Notes: generated by a model from the letters alone, not told the origin. A stretch of 64,000 bases of DNA from UBA1952 sp965200035 (GCA_965200035.1 OZ241334.1:682001-746000); one strand, 5' to 3'; shown: positions 43,133 to 52,388, counted from the first letter of the stretch. A program made the numbers and translations.

Positions 43133-43540
43133 ATGGCAAGCAAGTATTCAGCGGGCGCACAGGATAAAGTGCACAAAGCCCTGCACGAAGAAAAAGAAGG
43201 CACGCTGAAAAGCGGCAACTCAGACAAAAAGGTAACCAGCCGCAAACAGGCGATTGCCATTGGCTTATCAGAAGCCAGAGAAGAAGGCAAAAAGGTTCCG
43301 GAAAAAAAGACAGCAACTAAGAAGAGCGCTACCAAGAAATCTGCAGCTCCTAAGAAAGCAGCAGCCAAAAAGAGTACCACCAAAAAGGCAGCAGCAGAAA
43401 AAAGCACAACAAAGAAAACAGTTGCTCCTAAAGAAGCCAGCACGAAAAAAACAGCTGCCAAGAAAAGCAGCACCAAGAAGACAGCTACCAAAAAGAGCGC
43501 AGCGCCCAGGAAAAGCGCGGCTAAGAAGAGCGCTTCCTGA
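43133..43540 (+). CDS. Histone-H1-like Lys/Ala-rich protein with DUF6496-type N-terminus
   Basis: 135 aa. The N-terminal 55 residues (EEKEGTLKSGNSDKKVTSRK, QAIAIGLSEAREEGKKV) resemble the DUF6496 domain. The remaining 80 are built almost only of Lys, Ala, Ser, Thr and Pro in short KKSA/KKTA/KKAA units, like bacterial histone-H1 homologues. It probably binds DNA or RNA through this basic, disordered tail. Codons are A-rich because of lysine. A weak hairpin with a T run follows. Confidence 0.8.
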   Translation: MASKYSAGAQDKVHKALHEEKEGTLKSGNSDKKVTSRKQAIAIGLSEAREEGKKVPEKKTATKKSATKKSAAPKKAAAKKSTTKKAAAEKSTTKKTVAPKEASTKKTAAKKSSTKKTATKKSAAPRKSAAKKSAS

Positions 43541-43561
43541 TACACGTTTTCATGATTCGAA

Positions 43562-43607
43562 AGGCATCCGGGCTTTGGTTGATAAGCATTTCCGGGTGCT
43601 TTTTTTA
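43562..43607 (+). terminator. Possible terminator after the histone-like gene
   Basis: GCATCCGG and CCGGGTGC form an imperfect 8-bp stem with a long loop, followed by seven T. Confidence 0.4.
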
Positions 43608-43712
43608 TGCTGCAAACCGGTTGGATTATGCTTTCACATTTTCCTATGAAAAGCCTTTGTTAGCAGGGCATTCAACTGGTCCTTTTTAACAGATTTCTAA
43701 TAGACTACCCGA

Positions 43713-43720
43713 TAAATTTG
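43713..43720 (+). promoter_or_regulatory. -7 box of the HtrA gene
   Basis: TAAATTTG, 39 bases before the HtrA ATG. It lies inside a short inverted repeat, AGACTA (about 43702) and TAGTCT (about 43732), which could be an operator. Confidence 0.5.
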
Positions 43721-43759
43721 TACTTAATTAATAGTCTCAAAAAGAAACTTTAAAGGAAA

Positions 43760-45265
43760 ATGAAAACCAGAATTTTACCGGTAGTACTGACTGCCGCACT
43801 CACCTCTCTGGGCACCTTGTTTCTGGCAGCCCGCTTTCAGCATAATATTCCTTACTTCATAGCGGGTCCTTCCGCTCAAAATCAGCTTCCGGTAAATTAT
43901 GTTTCCAACAACGGAAGCACAGCGATCAATGCAGCACCTCCGGTAGATTTTCAGCGGGCGGCAGAAAGCGCTGTAAAAGCAGTGGTGCACATCAAGACCA
44001 CTACCAAAGCCCGCACAGTAGCAGGCCGCAGCGATTACGATGATTTTTTTGGCGGCGTCTTCGGTCAGCGCCAGTACTATGTTCCGCAGCAAATGGGCTC
44101 CGGTTCCGGCGTGGTCATCTCTCCGGATGGTTACATCGTTACCAATAATCACGTGGTGGCAGGCGCCGATGAGGTGATGGTAAGCTTTGGCAATCGCTTT
44201 ACTACCAAGGCCAAGGTGATCGGTTCTGATGCATCAACAGATATTTCAGTCATTAAGGTAGATGAAAAAGACCTGTCGTATATGGAGTTCGGCAATTCGG
44301 CTGATGTGAAGCTCGGGCAATGGGTGCTGGCTGTAGGCTATCCGCTTACGCTCGATGCCACCGTTACTGCGGGCATCGTCAGCGCGAAGAGTCGCGCTAT
44401 TGGCATCAATCGCTCACAGGCTAAGAATGCAGTGGAATCTTTTATCCAGACAGATGCAGCGGTTAATCCCGGCAACAGTGGCGGCGCATTGGTGAATACC
44501 AATGGACAGCTGATTGGCATTAATTCTGCGATCGCTTCGCCTACAGGTTCGTATGCCGGCTACTCATACGCTATACCGGCCGATATTGTGCGGAAGGTGG
44601 TCAATGATCTGATGCAATATGGTTCTGTACAGCGTGGCTATATTGGCATTGAGCCATTTGACCGGAGCAGCGCTACACCGGAACAACTGGCAGCAATGCA
44701 TCTCGACCGCCGGGACGGCATTTACATTAATAATGTGCTGGGCAGTGGCGGCGCGGCAAAGGCCGGTCTGCTAAAGGGCGATATTATTACTCAGGTAAAT
44801 GGCGTTGCTGTGGCATCCTATCCAGAGCTTCAGGAACAGCTTTCCCGCTACAAGCCGGGCGATAATGTGAGTATCACGTACATGCGCGGCAGCTCAGAAA
44901 AAACAACCACTGTAGAGCTTCGCAGTGAAGCCAATACATTGAGCCTGAATGCAGGAAGCAGCAGTACCCAACTTTTGGGCGCTACGCTGCGTCCGCTCAG
45001 CAAATCGGAACAAAGTACCTACGGCATCCAAAATGGATTGATCATTGCAGATCCGGGCAGTGGCGTGCTTGCCAAAAAGACTAATATCCGCAAAGGATTT
45101 GTGATTCTCAGCGTGAATGATCAGGCGGTCAGCTCTGTAGATGATCTGCAGCGCAGCATGGCGGCCAATGATGGTAAAGCGCAAATTGGCGGCTTTTATC
45201 CCGGCCAGGCAGGTATGTACTATTTTGGTATCAGCAATAATGGAACAATTGAGCGTGTTGAATAA
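43760..45265 (+). CDS. HtrA/DegP-type periplasmic serine protease
   Basis: 501 aa. A signal or anchor segment (residues 5-24) is followed by a trypsin-like domain with His131 (VTNNHVVAGAD), Asp161 (STDISVIKVD) and Ser240 (NPGNSGGALVN). Two PDZ regions follow (about 285-375 and 400-495). This is the DegP/DegQ architecture, a stress protease and chaperone for envelope proteins. The N-terminus has a D/F/G-rich loop (DYDDFFGGVFGQR) typical of this subfamily. Monocistronic. Confidence 0.94.
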   Translation: MKTRILPVVLTAALTSLGTLFLAARFQHNIPYFIAGPSAQNQLPVNYVSNNGSTAINAAPPVDFQRAAESAVKAVVHIKTTTKARTVAGRSDYDDFFGGVFGQRQYYVPQQMGSGSGVVISPDGYIVTNNHVVAGADEVMVSFGNRFTTKAKVIGSDASTDISVIKVDEKDLSYMEFGNSADVKLGQWVLAVGYPLTLDATVTAGIVSAKSRAIGINRSQAKNAVESFIQTDAAVNPGNSGGALVNTNGQLIGINSAIASPTGSYAGYSYAIPADIVRKVVNDLMQYGSVQRGYIGIEPFDRSSATPEQLAAMHLDRRDGIYINNVLGSGGAAKAGLLKGDIITQVNGVAVASYPELQEQLSRYKPGDNVSITYMRGSSEKTTTVELRSEANTLSLNAGSSSTQLLGATLRPLSKSEQSTYGIQNGLIIADPGSGVLAKKTNIRKGFVILSVNDQAVSSVDDLQRSMAANDGKAQIGGFYPGQAGMYYFGISNNGTIERVE

Positions 45266-45341
45266 TTGATTGCAGGAATCCGGCATTGTCATAATCTATG
45301 GCTCTGTGCTATCCCTGATTAGGTTAAAAGTTTAATTGGGT

Positions 45342-45349
45342 TATTTTTG
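45342..45349 (+). promoter_or_regulatory. -7 box of the darB promoter
   Basis: TATTTTTG, a TAnnTTTG box, 26 bases before the GTG start of the ketosynthase gene. Confidence 0.5.
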
Positions 45350-45375
45350 CAAGCTTAATCGCATACATTTAGATA

Positions 45376-46509
45376 GTGAGACCTGTATATATCACGCGTT
45401 TATCCAAATTTCTCCCGAACGATCCTGTGGGCAATGATGAAATGGAAAACGTTTTGGGCATGGTGAATGGCAAACCCTCCAAAGCACGCGCAATCATTCT
45501 GCGCAACAATGGCATCAAGCGCCGTTATTATGCTTTCCGGGATGGCAAGAGCACACATACCGGCAGGGAAATGGCTGCCAATGCTATTAAAGCGCTTTTT
45601 GACAAGGAGTTGTCTTTAGACAAGCTTGAATTGATTACCGCAGGCACAACTTCTCCGGAACAATTGCTTCCTTCTCTGGCTGCCATGGTTCATGGTGAGC
45701 TGGGCATTCACCCGGTAGAGCTCATATCTACAACAGGCGCTTGCTGCGCCAGCATCCAGGGCATGAAATACGCATTTATGTCGATAGGCAGTGGTATGAC
45801 TGATACCGCCGCCGCCGTTGGCGTTGAGAAGATGAGCACATGGATGCACGCCTCCCGCTTTCAGCCGGAGGCAGACAATCTTACCCACCTGGAGAAAGAT
45901 CCTTACATAGCTTTTGAAAAAGATTTTCTTCGCTGGATGCTGAGCGATGGCGCTGGTGCTGCGCTCCTCCAAAGCGAACCTAATGAAGAAGGCATTTCCC
46001 TGAAAATAGAATGGCTGGAGATCACTTCTTTTGCCAATGAGCTGGAAACGTGCATGTATGCCGGCGCAATCAAAAATGAAGACGGCTCCATTACGTCCTG
46101 GAATGACATGGATATTAATGAGCTGAACAATCAGAGTGTGTTTTCGCTGAAGCAGGATACACGCCTGCTGGGACAGAATATTGTATCACGCGGCGGCGCA
46201 TTCCTTGCTGATCTGAAGAAAAAATATGACCTCACGCCGGAAAAGATCGACTATTTCCTGCCGCACATGTCCAGTGAATTCTTCAAGAAGCAGATTGATG
46301 AAAACATGAAGGCAATAGGCCTTGACATGCCGGAAGAGAAATGGTTTTATAACCTGACACAAGTAGGCAATGTTGGTAGTGCTTCTCCATTCCTGATGCT
46401 GGAAGAGCTCTTCTATAGCGGCAAGCTGAAAAAAGGGGAACGCGTACTGGTCATGGTACCCGAAAGCGCGCGCTTCTCCTACGCCTATATATACCTTACC
46501 GTAGTTTAA
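45376..46509 (+). CDS. darB: Ketosynthase III-like protein, DarB type
   Basis: 377 aa, GTG start. A FabH-like thiolase fold with the active-site cysteine in TTGACCASIQG (Cys123 or 124), His in FLPHMSSEFF and Asn in QVGNVGSASP. The directly following gene is a DarA homologue, which points to DarB. That enzyme joins two beta-ketoacyl units into the cyclohexanedione precursor of dialkylresorcinols, as in flexirubin-type pigments of Bacteroidota. No other flexirubin genes (aryl-polyene ketosynthases, carrier proteins) lie within the window, so the pair stands alone or is an outlying part. Confidence 0.8.
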   Translation: MRPVYITRLSKFLPNDPVGNDEMENVLGMVNGKPSKARAIILRNNGIKRRYYAFRDGKSTHTGREMAANAIKALFDKELSLDKLELITAGTTSPEQLLPSLAAMVHGELGIHPVELISTTGACCASIQGMKYAFMSIGSGMTDTAAAVGVEKMSTWMHASRFQPEADNLTHLEKDPYIAFEKDFLRWMLSDGAGAALLQSEPNEEGISLKIEWLEITSFANELETCMYAGAIKNEDGSITSWNDMDINELNNQSVFSLKQDTRLLGQNIVSRGGAFLADLKKKYDLTPEKIDYFLPHMSSEFFKKQIDENMKAIGLDMPEEKWFYNLTQVGNVGSASPFLMLEELFYSGKLKKGERVLVMVPESARFSYAYIYLTVV

Positions 46510-46539
46510 CCAATAGTACCAACCAATCCAGACCGGCCG

Positions 46540-47466
46540 ATGAAGCCCCGAATCCTTGTCCTCTACTACACGCAAAGTGGTCAGCTGAGGGCTATATTAG
46601 ATAGTCTGCTCAGTGAAATAGCGGGCGAGGCCGATTTTACCTATGCTGAAATAGAGCCCGTAACGCCGTTTCCTTTTCCATGGTCGGCCACTACTTTTTT
46701 TGACGCAATGCCGGAGACGGTTCTGGAAAAGCCATCGCCGGTCAAGCCATTGCCTAAAGCGATTACTGAAGTTGATTATGACCTGGTCATCTTCGGCTAT
46801 CAGCCTTGGTTCCTGCACCCTTCACAGCCAATTACTGCATTTCTCCAAAGCGAGTACAGCTCATTCCTGAAAGGCAAGCAATTGGTAACCGTGATCGGAA
46901 GCCGCAACATGTGGCTGAATGCACAGGAGAAAGTAAAAGCGCATCTGCTGCGCATCGGCGCCAATCTGGTAGGGCATGTGGTGCTGGTAGATAAGAATCC
47001 GAATCTGATCTCGGTCATCACCATTATCCGGTGGGCCTTCTCAGGCAAGAAAGAGCGTACGCGCTTCCTTCCTCAGGCCGGTGTACAGGATCGTGAGATC
47101 GATGCAGTCCGCAAGCTTGGTCCCGTTATTTTGCAGCATTTGAAAAACAATACATTGACCACCCTCAACGATGACCTGTTGAAAAATGGATCACTGGAAC
47201 TCAATACAGGTCTTGTGCTTCTGGAAAAAAGAGGCATGAAGAACTTTGGATTCTGGGCAAAATATATTGCAGAGAAAGGCGAGCCAGGCAATCCTGCCCG
47301 CAATGGGCGCGCCAAAGTATTTAAGCGCCTGCTACTGACAGCAATTTTTGTTCTCTCCCCTATCTCCAGCTTCACCGCATTTATTCAACGGCAGATACAG
47401 AAAAAAAGCCTGCAGCGCGATGTGGACTATTTCAAGCAGCTCAGCTACGAGCCGGGTAAATTTTGA
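46540..47466 (+). CDS. darA: Dialkylresorcinol condensing enzyme, DarA type
   Basis: 308 aa. ILVLYYTQSGQLRAIL at the N-terminus is a flavodoxin-like phosphate-binding loop. DLVIFGYQPWFLHPSQPI and VTVIGSRNMWLNAQEKVK continue that fold, and the C-terminus has a hydrophobic segment (about 268-288). This is as expected for DarA, which aromatises the cyclohexanedione made by DarB to a dialkylresorcinol. It begins 30 bp after darB. A 36-bp near-perfect palindrome terminates the pair. Confidence 0.8.
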   Translation: MKPRILVLYYTQSGQLRAILDSLLSEIAGEADFTYAEIEPVTPFPFPWSATTFFDAMPETVLEKPSPVKPLPKAITEVDYDLVIFGYQPWFLHPSQPITAFLQSEYSSFLKGKQLVTVIGSRNMWLNAQEKVKAHLLRIGANLVGHVVLVDKNPNLISVITIIRWAFSGKKERTRFLPQAGVQDREIDAVRKLGPVILQHLKNNTLTTLNDDLLKNGSLELNTGLVLLEKRGMKNFGFWAKYIAEKGEPGNPARNGRAKVFKRLLLTAIFVLSPISSFTAFIQRQIQKKSLQRDVDYFKQLSYEPGKF

Positions 47467-47494
47467 GTGGGCAGTTCACAGTATTCAGTAGACA

Positions 47495-47535
47495 ATATAA
47501 AGACGCTTCTTAAAAGAAGCGTCTTTATATTTTTT
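47495..47535 (+). terminator. Intrinsic terminator of darBA
   Basis: A 17-bp perfect stem (AAAGACGCTTCTT core) with a 2-base centre followed by a T run. Confidence 0.9.
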
Positions 47536-47550
47536 ATACCACTTCTAATT

Positions 47551-47610
47551 GTCAGGCTGAGCCCGCCGAAGCCAGTTTCAACTATTATCCTTCGGTAAGC
47601 TCAGGATGAC
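47551..47610. repeat. REP-like imperfect palindrome
   Basis: GTCAGGCTGAGCCCGCCGAA (47551-47570, plus a G) and CTTCGGTAAGCTCAGGATGA (47590-47609, plus a C) are inverted copies with 16 of 21 positions paired, around an 18-base loop. The core motif (CTGAGC with CCGAAG) is a frequent extragenic repeat in Bacteroidota genomes, from memory. Confidence 0.7.
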
Positions 47611-47638
47611 ACAGAGCATTTGAAAGTCCTTTCATTAA

Positions 47639-48598
47639 TTACTTCTGACCATAATAGGCAATAATTTCATTGCCTTCGCTGTTGCGCATACCACGGTACA
47701 TGCCCGCGCTATTAATGGAAAAATGATGTTCCCCTGTTGCATTTACAGAGATCAATCCGCCTTCTCCGCCCATCTTTGCCAGCTTATCCTTGATCACTTC
47801 ATCGCAGGCAGCCTGCAGCGACAAGCCTTTGTACTCGATAAGGCAGGAAATATCATAAGCGACTACTGACCGCAGGAAATATTCGCCATGCCCGGTACAG
47901 GAAATCGCGCAGGTCTTGTTATTGGCGTACGTACCGGCACCGATCACAGGACTATCGCCTATGCGGCCGAAGCGCTTGTTGGTCATGCCGCCGGTAGAAG
48001 TACCAGCGGCAAGATTACCCTGTGCATCACAGGCCACTGCACCTACCGTTCCAAACTTATAATTGCTTTGTGTATTGGGGATCGCGCCCTTCAGATTATC
48101 TTCTTTATGATCGAGCTGATAAAGGTCGCTATCACGTATCTCTACCCACTGGTCATACCGATCCTGATTAAAGAAGTAGTCATCATGCGCCATCTCTATG
48201 CCCTGCTTCAGCGCAAACTCGCTCGCTCCTTTTCCGCTCAGCATTACATGACCGGAGTGCAGCATTACCTCGCGCGCCAGCTTGATCGGATTTTTGATAT
48301 TGCGCACACCGGCTACGGCGCCCGCGCTCAGGTCTTGCCCGTTCATCAGCGCTGCATCCATTTCATGCACGCCTTTTTTGGTAAATACGGAGCCGCGTCC
48401 GGCGTTGAACAATGGATTATTCTCCAGCGTCTCAATCGCTGCCACTACAGCATCCATAGCTGCGCCGCCGCCATTCAGCACCTGATAGCCGCTGTCCAGC
48501 GCTTCTTTGAGTCCCTGATAGTAAGCGGCCTCCTGCGTACTGTTCATCAGCGCAGGTGTGATGTTTCCGGCCCCGCCGTGTATTACTAATGTGGTCAT
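47639..48598 (-). CDS. iaaA: Isoaspartyl peptidase / type III L-asparaginase
   Basis: 319 aa. LVIHGGAGNI, NPLFNAGRGSVF and the processing site FGTVGAVACD (nucleophile Thr184) identify a plant-type Ntn-hydrolase asparaginase. It is made as a precursor that cuts itself before Thr184 into alpha and beta chains, and then removes isoaspartyl residues from peptides. There is no signal peptide, so it should be cytosolic. It is the last gene of an operon with the phosphoribosyltransferase and ABC permease. Confidence 0.93.
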   Translation of the reverse strand: MTTLVIHGGAGNITPALMNSTQEAAYYQGLKEALDSGYQVLNGGGAAMDAVVAAIETLENNPLFNAGRGSVFTKKGVHEMDAALMNGQDLSAGAVAGVRNIKNPIKLAREVMLHSGHVMLSGKGASEFALKQGIEMAHDDYFFNQDRYDQWVEIRDSDLYQLDHKEDNLKGAIPNTQSNYKFGTVGAVACDAQGNLAAGTSTGGMTNKRFGRIGDSPVIGAGTYANNKTCAISCTGHGEYFLRSVVAYDISCLIEYKGLSLQAACDEVIKDKLAKMGGEGGLISVNATGEHHFSINSAGMYRGMRNSEGNEIIAYYGQK

Positions 48599-48634
48599 GG
48601 TGGTTAATTGGTTCAGTGATATTGGTTGTTATAT

Positions 48635-49135
48635 TCACTCCAGGTAAGCCGCGGTGATACGATCGCCATCCAGCTCTACCACAATGTTTTCCTGAAGCGT
48701 AGTAGCGATTGAATGACCAATGATATCCGGCGTTACCGGAAACGATTTATGCTCCCGGTCTACCAGTACGGCTATCATGATTTTCGCAGGCTGATAATCG
48801 AGCAGCGGACGCAGTGCGTAGAGCAGTGTACGACCGGAATTGGCTACATCATCTACCAGCACAATATGCTGTTCATTCAGGTCATTCTGAATAGTGATAG
48901 GAACTGCGAGCGGATCTTTCTTATTCACTTTAAGCGTATGCACTACTATGCTCAGCGGACATATTTTTTGCAGCCGTTCAGCCAGGCTGCGCGCCACGGC
49001 TGCTCCTGCCTGCTCTATGCCAATGAGGGTAATCTGCGTGGCATCGCTGTTGTGCTCCCATATCTGAAAGGCCATACGCTGCAGCTTCCAGTTGATGCGC
49101 TCGCTGTCGAGGATAAGAATGCGGTTGGGATTCAT
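48635..49135 (-). CDS. Phosphoribosyltransferase (PyrR-like)
   Basis: 166 aa. HIVLVDDVANSGRTLLYAL is the PRPP-binding signature and the N-terminal RILILDSERINWKLQRMAFQ-type helix resembles PyrR. The family members either salvage uracil or regulate pyr operons by binding RNA. No pyr genes or attenuator are visible here, so a nucleobase salvage role is as likely. It lies between the ABC permease (14 bp) and iaaA (36 bp). Confidence 0.85.
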   Translation of the reverse strand: MNPNRILILDSERINWKLQRMAFQIWEHNSDATQITLIGIEQAGAAVARSLAERLQKICPLSIVVHTLKVNKKDPLAVPITIQNDLNEQHIVLVDDVANSGRTLLYALRPLLDYQPAKIMIAVLVDREHKSFPVTPDIIGHSIATTLQENIVVELDGDRITAAYLE

Positions 49136-49149
49136 CTGCTATTAATAGG

Positions 49150-50409
49150 TTAGGTAGAACGGATGGCAACAACAGGATTGAGCCGGGAAGCCCGCAGGGC
49201 AGGCAGATAGCCGGACAGCACTCCCACAATCACCGAAACGAGCATACCGAGAAAGAAATTTTGAAAGGACAGGGTGACTGCAAAATCAAAGCCATAAGTA
49301 AGGATCAGGCTCATGATGAGCACAAGAATAATCCCGATCATCCCGCCGATGAGGCAAAGCGTAACAGACTCTACCAGAAACTCAGACAGGATCACGGCGC
49401 GCCTTGCGCCGATTGCCTTTTTAAGACCAATGATTTTGGTGCGCTCTTTCACCGTTACGAACATGATATTGGCAATGCCGAATGTACCTACAATGAGCGA
49501 AAATATGGAGATGGCCCAGCCTACTTTGCGGATGCCGCTGAACATGGTAGTCAGTGTCTCGGATACCTGGCTCAGCTGGTTGACGGCAAAATTATTCCTG
49601 CCGCCGGGCCTTACGCGGCGCAGACTACGCAGGTTGCCGGTCACTTCATCTTTCAACTCATCCGGAGCTATATTGGGCATTGCTTTTACCAGAATAACCG
49701 GATCATTGCTCCAGCCCAGCGAGTGTGTATCGAACAGGGCATTGGCGGTACTGTAGGAAATGATAATGGCATCATCAAAGTTGAAGCCTGCCATATTCTG
49801 CCCGCTTTTTTTCAGCACGCCTACCACCCGGAAGCTTCTGCCCATGAAATGAAGATCATTGCCCACCGCCTCACGCGCGCCGAACAAGCCTTCCGAAATA
49901 TCTCCGCCGATCACTACACTGTTGCTGCCGCCTTCCAGCTCAGAAGCCGACAGATAGCGCCCATTCATCACTTCTACATTCTGTATCTTATCAAAGTTGT
50001 TGCTCACGGCATTGAGTATTACACCATCAAGCTGCGCATTGGATGCCTTTAGGGTAATATCTCTCTTTATATAGCAGATAGAAGCATAGCGGACGCCATT
50101 CACATTCTGCTCGATTGAATGCAGCTCGGCAAGGGTCATCGGCTGGCGCTGAAGGTACTCCCACCATTTATATTCGCCATTCTCGCCCATCCAGGGTTTG
50201 CGGTTGATATACAGCACATCCGATCCCAGGCTCGACACACTCTGGCGGATAGATCCTTCAAGGCTATCGAGCACGGTAAGCACAGCTATAATGCTGAAAA
50301 TGCCAATCGTGATGCCCAGCAGCGATAAAAAAGTACGAAGCCGGTTGGCACGCAACTCCTGAAATGCCTGCAGGAATGAGGTCGAGATTATCTGAGCCGA
50401 TGGTGCCAT
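49150..50409 (-). CDS. MacB-like ABC transporter permease
   Basis: 419 aa. A first transmembrane helix at about 27-47 is followed by a large periplasmic MacB_PCD domain (about 55-265) and then three transmembrane segments forming an FtsX domain (near 295-320, 345-370 and 385-405, with GIANIMFVTVKERTKIIGLK). No ATPase domain is fused, so it needs a separate ATPase not encoded here. Such proteins couple cytoplasmic ATP to periplasmic work, exporting lipoproteins, peptides or drugs. First gene of a three-gene operon. Confidence 0.9.
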   Translation of the reverse strand: MAPSAQIISTSFLQAFQELRANRLRTFLSLLGITIGIFSIIAVLTVLDSLEGSIRQSVSSLGSDVLYINRKPWMGENGEYKWWEYLQRQPMTLAELHSIEQNVNGVRYASICYIKRDITLKASNAQLDGVILNAVSNNFDKIQNVEVMNGRYLSASELEGGSNSVVIGGDISEGLFGAREAVGNDLHFMGRSFRVVGVLKKSGQNMAGFNFDDAIIISYSTANALFDTHSLGWSNDPVILVKAMPNIAPDELKDEVTGNLRSLRRVRPGGRNNFAVNQLSQVSETLTTMFSGIRKVGWAISIFSLIVGTFGIANIMFVTVKERTKIIGLKKAIGARRAVILSEFLVESVTLCLIGGMIGIILVLIMSLILTYGFDFAVTLSFQNFFLGMLVSVIVGVLSGYLPALRASRLNPVVAIRST

Positions 50410-50469
50410 TGAAGCGTTAAAGTTAATGCGCGGCTATGAAAACAAATGCGCGGCGCTGCAACCAATCCT

Positions 50470-50477
50470 TAATTTTG
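50470..50477 (+). promoter_or_regulatory. -7 box of the MFS gene
   Basis: TAATTTTG, 10 bases before the MFS gene ATG, giving a very short leader. Confidence 0.5.
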
Positions 50478-50487
50478 CAGGCATCTT

Positions 50488-51843
50488 ATGCCATCCGCCA
50501 CATTTCCGATCCGCTTTATCCTTCGCAATAGAGCACTGCGATATACCAACTTCAGAAATTACCTGCTTACGCGTTTCAGCCTAATTATGGCATTGAATAT
50601 GCAGACGACCATCATCGTGTACTGGGTATATACCATTACGAATGATGTGGCAACGGTAGGATTGCTCGGCCTGTTTGAGGCCATTCCGGCCATTGGCTGC
50701 TCACTATTTTCCGGCCATTTCGTAGACCAGCGGGAGAAGCGGAACCTGATTATCACCTGTCTGCTCGGCTATATCGCGCTCTCGGTTTACTATATTATTA
50801 CAGCACTGCCCTCTTTGCACCTTACGGCTGATAAGCAGCTTTTTGTGCGGCTTATTTATATCGGCATTTTCATCGGCGGCGCGCTCAGGGCATTTGTAAG
50901 CCCTTCTTCCTTTGCGCTGATGGGAATGCTTATTCCCCGAAAGCTTTATCCCAATGCATCTACCTGGAGCAGCACTTCCTGGCAGTTGGGCGCTGTATTA
51001 GGACCATTGCTGGGTGGCCTGCTGCTGGCATATCTCAATATTTCGAGCAGCCTGATTGTCGTGCTTGGCCTGGTAACGGTAGCCCTGATTGCCACCAGTC
51101 GCATACCAAAGCAAAGCATTCTTAAAAAAGTAAAAGAGCCTGTACTGGAAAGCCTGCGGAAAGGCATGAGCTTCGTATTCAACACACAGATCATCCTGGC
51201 AGTATTGGCGCTGGATACGTTTGCCGTGCTTTTTGGTGGCGCGGTAGCCCTATTGCCGGCTTACGCCCGCGATATTCTGAAAGTGGGTGAGCTGGGCTTC
51301 GGCTGGCTGCGCGCCGCGCCGGGCATTGGTTCCATCATCATGTACTTCGTGCTCGCCTGGATGCCGCTGAAGCACAAGCCAGGCATCAAGCTACTGCTGT
51401 CCATTATGGGCTTTGGCGCCTGCATTATCGTCTTTGGTGTGTCGAAAGAGCTGGCCGATTTGTTTCCAGCAGTTCATTTTTATCTGCCCAAAGCGCTGAA
51501 CCTGCTGATCGCTCCGGGCTTTTTTATCGCTTTTATGGCGCTGCTGCTGAGCGGCGTGTTCGATGCGGTAAGCGTAGTGATCCGGGGCACGCTGCTACAG
51601 CTTTATACTCCGGATGATATGCGCGGACGCGTAGCTGCGGTGAATACGATGTTTATCTCATCATCCAACGAATTGGGGGAGGTAGAGAGCGGTTTTACCG
51701 CCAAGTGGATGGGCACGGTACCTTCCGTGATCTTCGGCGGCTGCATGACGTTTGCAGTGGTAGTGGTCACGTATTTTGCTGCGCCGCTTTTGCGTACCAT
51801 TAAGCTAGAGGCGCCGAAAGAAGAAGAGAAAAAAGAGGAATAA
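50488..51843 (+). CDS. MFS transporter (EntS-like, MFS_3 family)
   Basis: 451 aa with about 12 transmembrane segments. The loop SGHFVDQREKRNL after the second helix is an MFS motif A and DDMRGRVAAVNTMF after the tenth segment recalls MFS_3 exporters. Members export siderophores, drugs or other small molecules. The C-terminus is Glu/Lys-rich. It is divergent from the ABC permease operon. No siderophore genes are close by, so the substrate is unknown. Confidence 0.88.
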   Translation: MPSATFPIRFILRNRALRYTNFRNYLLTRFSLIMALNMQTTIIVYWVYTITNDVATVGLLGLFEAIPAIGCSLFSGHFVDQREKRNLIITCLLGYIALSVYYIITALPSLHLTADKQLFVRLIYIGIFIGGALRAFVSPSSFALMGMLIPRKLYPNASTWSSTSWQLGAVLGPLLGGLLLAYLNISSSLIVVLGLVTVALIATSRIPKQSILKKVKEPVLESLRKGMSFVFNTQIILAVLALDTFAVLFGGAVALLPAYARDILKVGELGFGWLRAAPGIGSIIMYFVLAWMPLKHKPGIKLLLSIMGFGACIIVFGVSKELADLFPAVHFYLPKALNLLIAPGFFIAFMALLLSGVFDAVSVVIRGTLLQLYTPDDMRGRVAAVNTMFISSSNELGEVESGFTAKWMGTVPSVIFGGCMTFAVVVVTYFAAPLLRTIKLEAPKEEEKKEE

Positions 51844-51877
51844 TTTTTCGCTTTAATTACCCGAAACATCCCCCTCG

Positions 51878-51991
51878 TTCCCCCTTCAAAGGGGAAGGTG
51901 TTCGTATATCCTGTGGCAGGTATTGGAAGAGGAGACAAAAAATTGAACCAATTAAGACATACGCACCATGACATCCCCTTCGAAAGGGGAT
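51878..51991. repeat. Two CCCCTT-type palindromes after the MFS gene
   Basis: TTCCCCCTTCAAAGGGGAAG (51878-51897) and ATCCCCTTCGAAAGGGGAT (51973-51991) are short inverted repeats of one kind, about 95 bp apart. They could stop the MFS transcript or be a dispersed extragenic repeat. Confidence 0.6.
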
Positions 51992-52020
51992 CTTATCACT
52001 ATCGAACAGGATAGAAAACA

Positions 52021-52374
52021 TTACGCTTTCTTCACCGGCATAAACATAAAAAAGGCTGCGCCAATGATGAAAAGGAAAGCGACAATGTAATTCCAGCGGA
52101 GCGGCTGGTGGAGGAAGATCATCGCGAAAATGGCAAATACAGTCAGCGATACGATCTCCTGAATCGTCTTGAGCTGAAAAGGCGAAAAGCCTTCCTGCAA
52201 GCCGAAGCGATTATTGGCCGGCACCATGAAGCAGTATTCGAAAAAGGCAATACCCCAGCTCATGAGCACAAGCTGCCAGAGCGGAATGCTGGCTATATTT
52301 TTCTTCATCAGCCCGCCATACCAGGCATAGGTCATGAAGCAATTGGAGGCAAGCAGGCAAAGGACAGTACGCAT
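52021..52374 (-). CDS. DUF486 small membrane protein
   Basis: 117 aa with four hydrophobic segments. SNCFMTYAWYGGLM, FFEYCFMVPANNRFG and QLKTIQEIVSLTVF with IFLHQPLRWNY match DUF486, a family related to small drug/metabolite (DMT/EamA-like) transporters. Function unknown. It probably has its own transcript. Confidence 0.85.
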   Translation of the reverse strand: MRTVLCLLASNCFMTYAWYGGLMKKNIASIPLWQLVLMSWGIAFFEYCFMVPANNRFGLQEGFSPFQLKTIQEIVSLTVFAIFAMIFLHQPLRWNYIVAFLFIIGAAFFMFMPVKKA

Positions 52375-52388
52375 AAAATTCAGGATAT

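Noticed and set aside
43318..43535. Short tandem repeat or low-complexity junk in the Lys/Ala region
   Set aside because: The repetition is at the protein level within one open frame that has a good start and a recognisable N-terminal domain, so it is part of a histone-H1-like gene.
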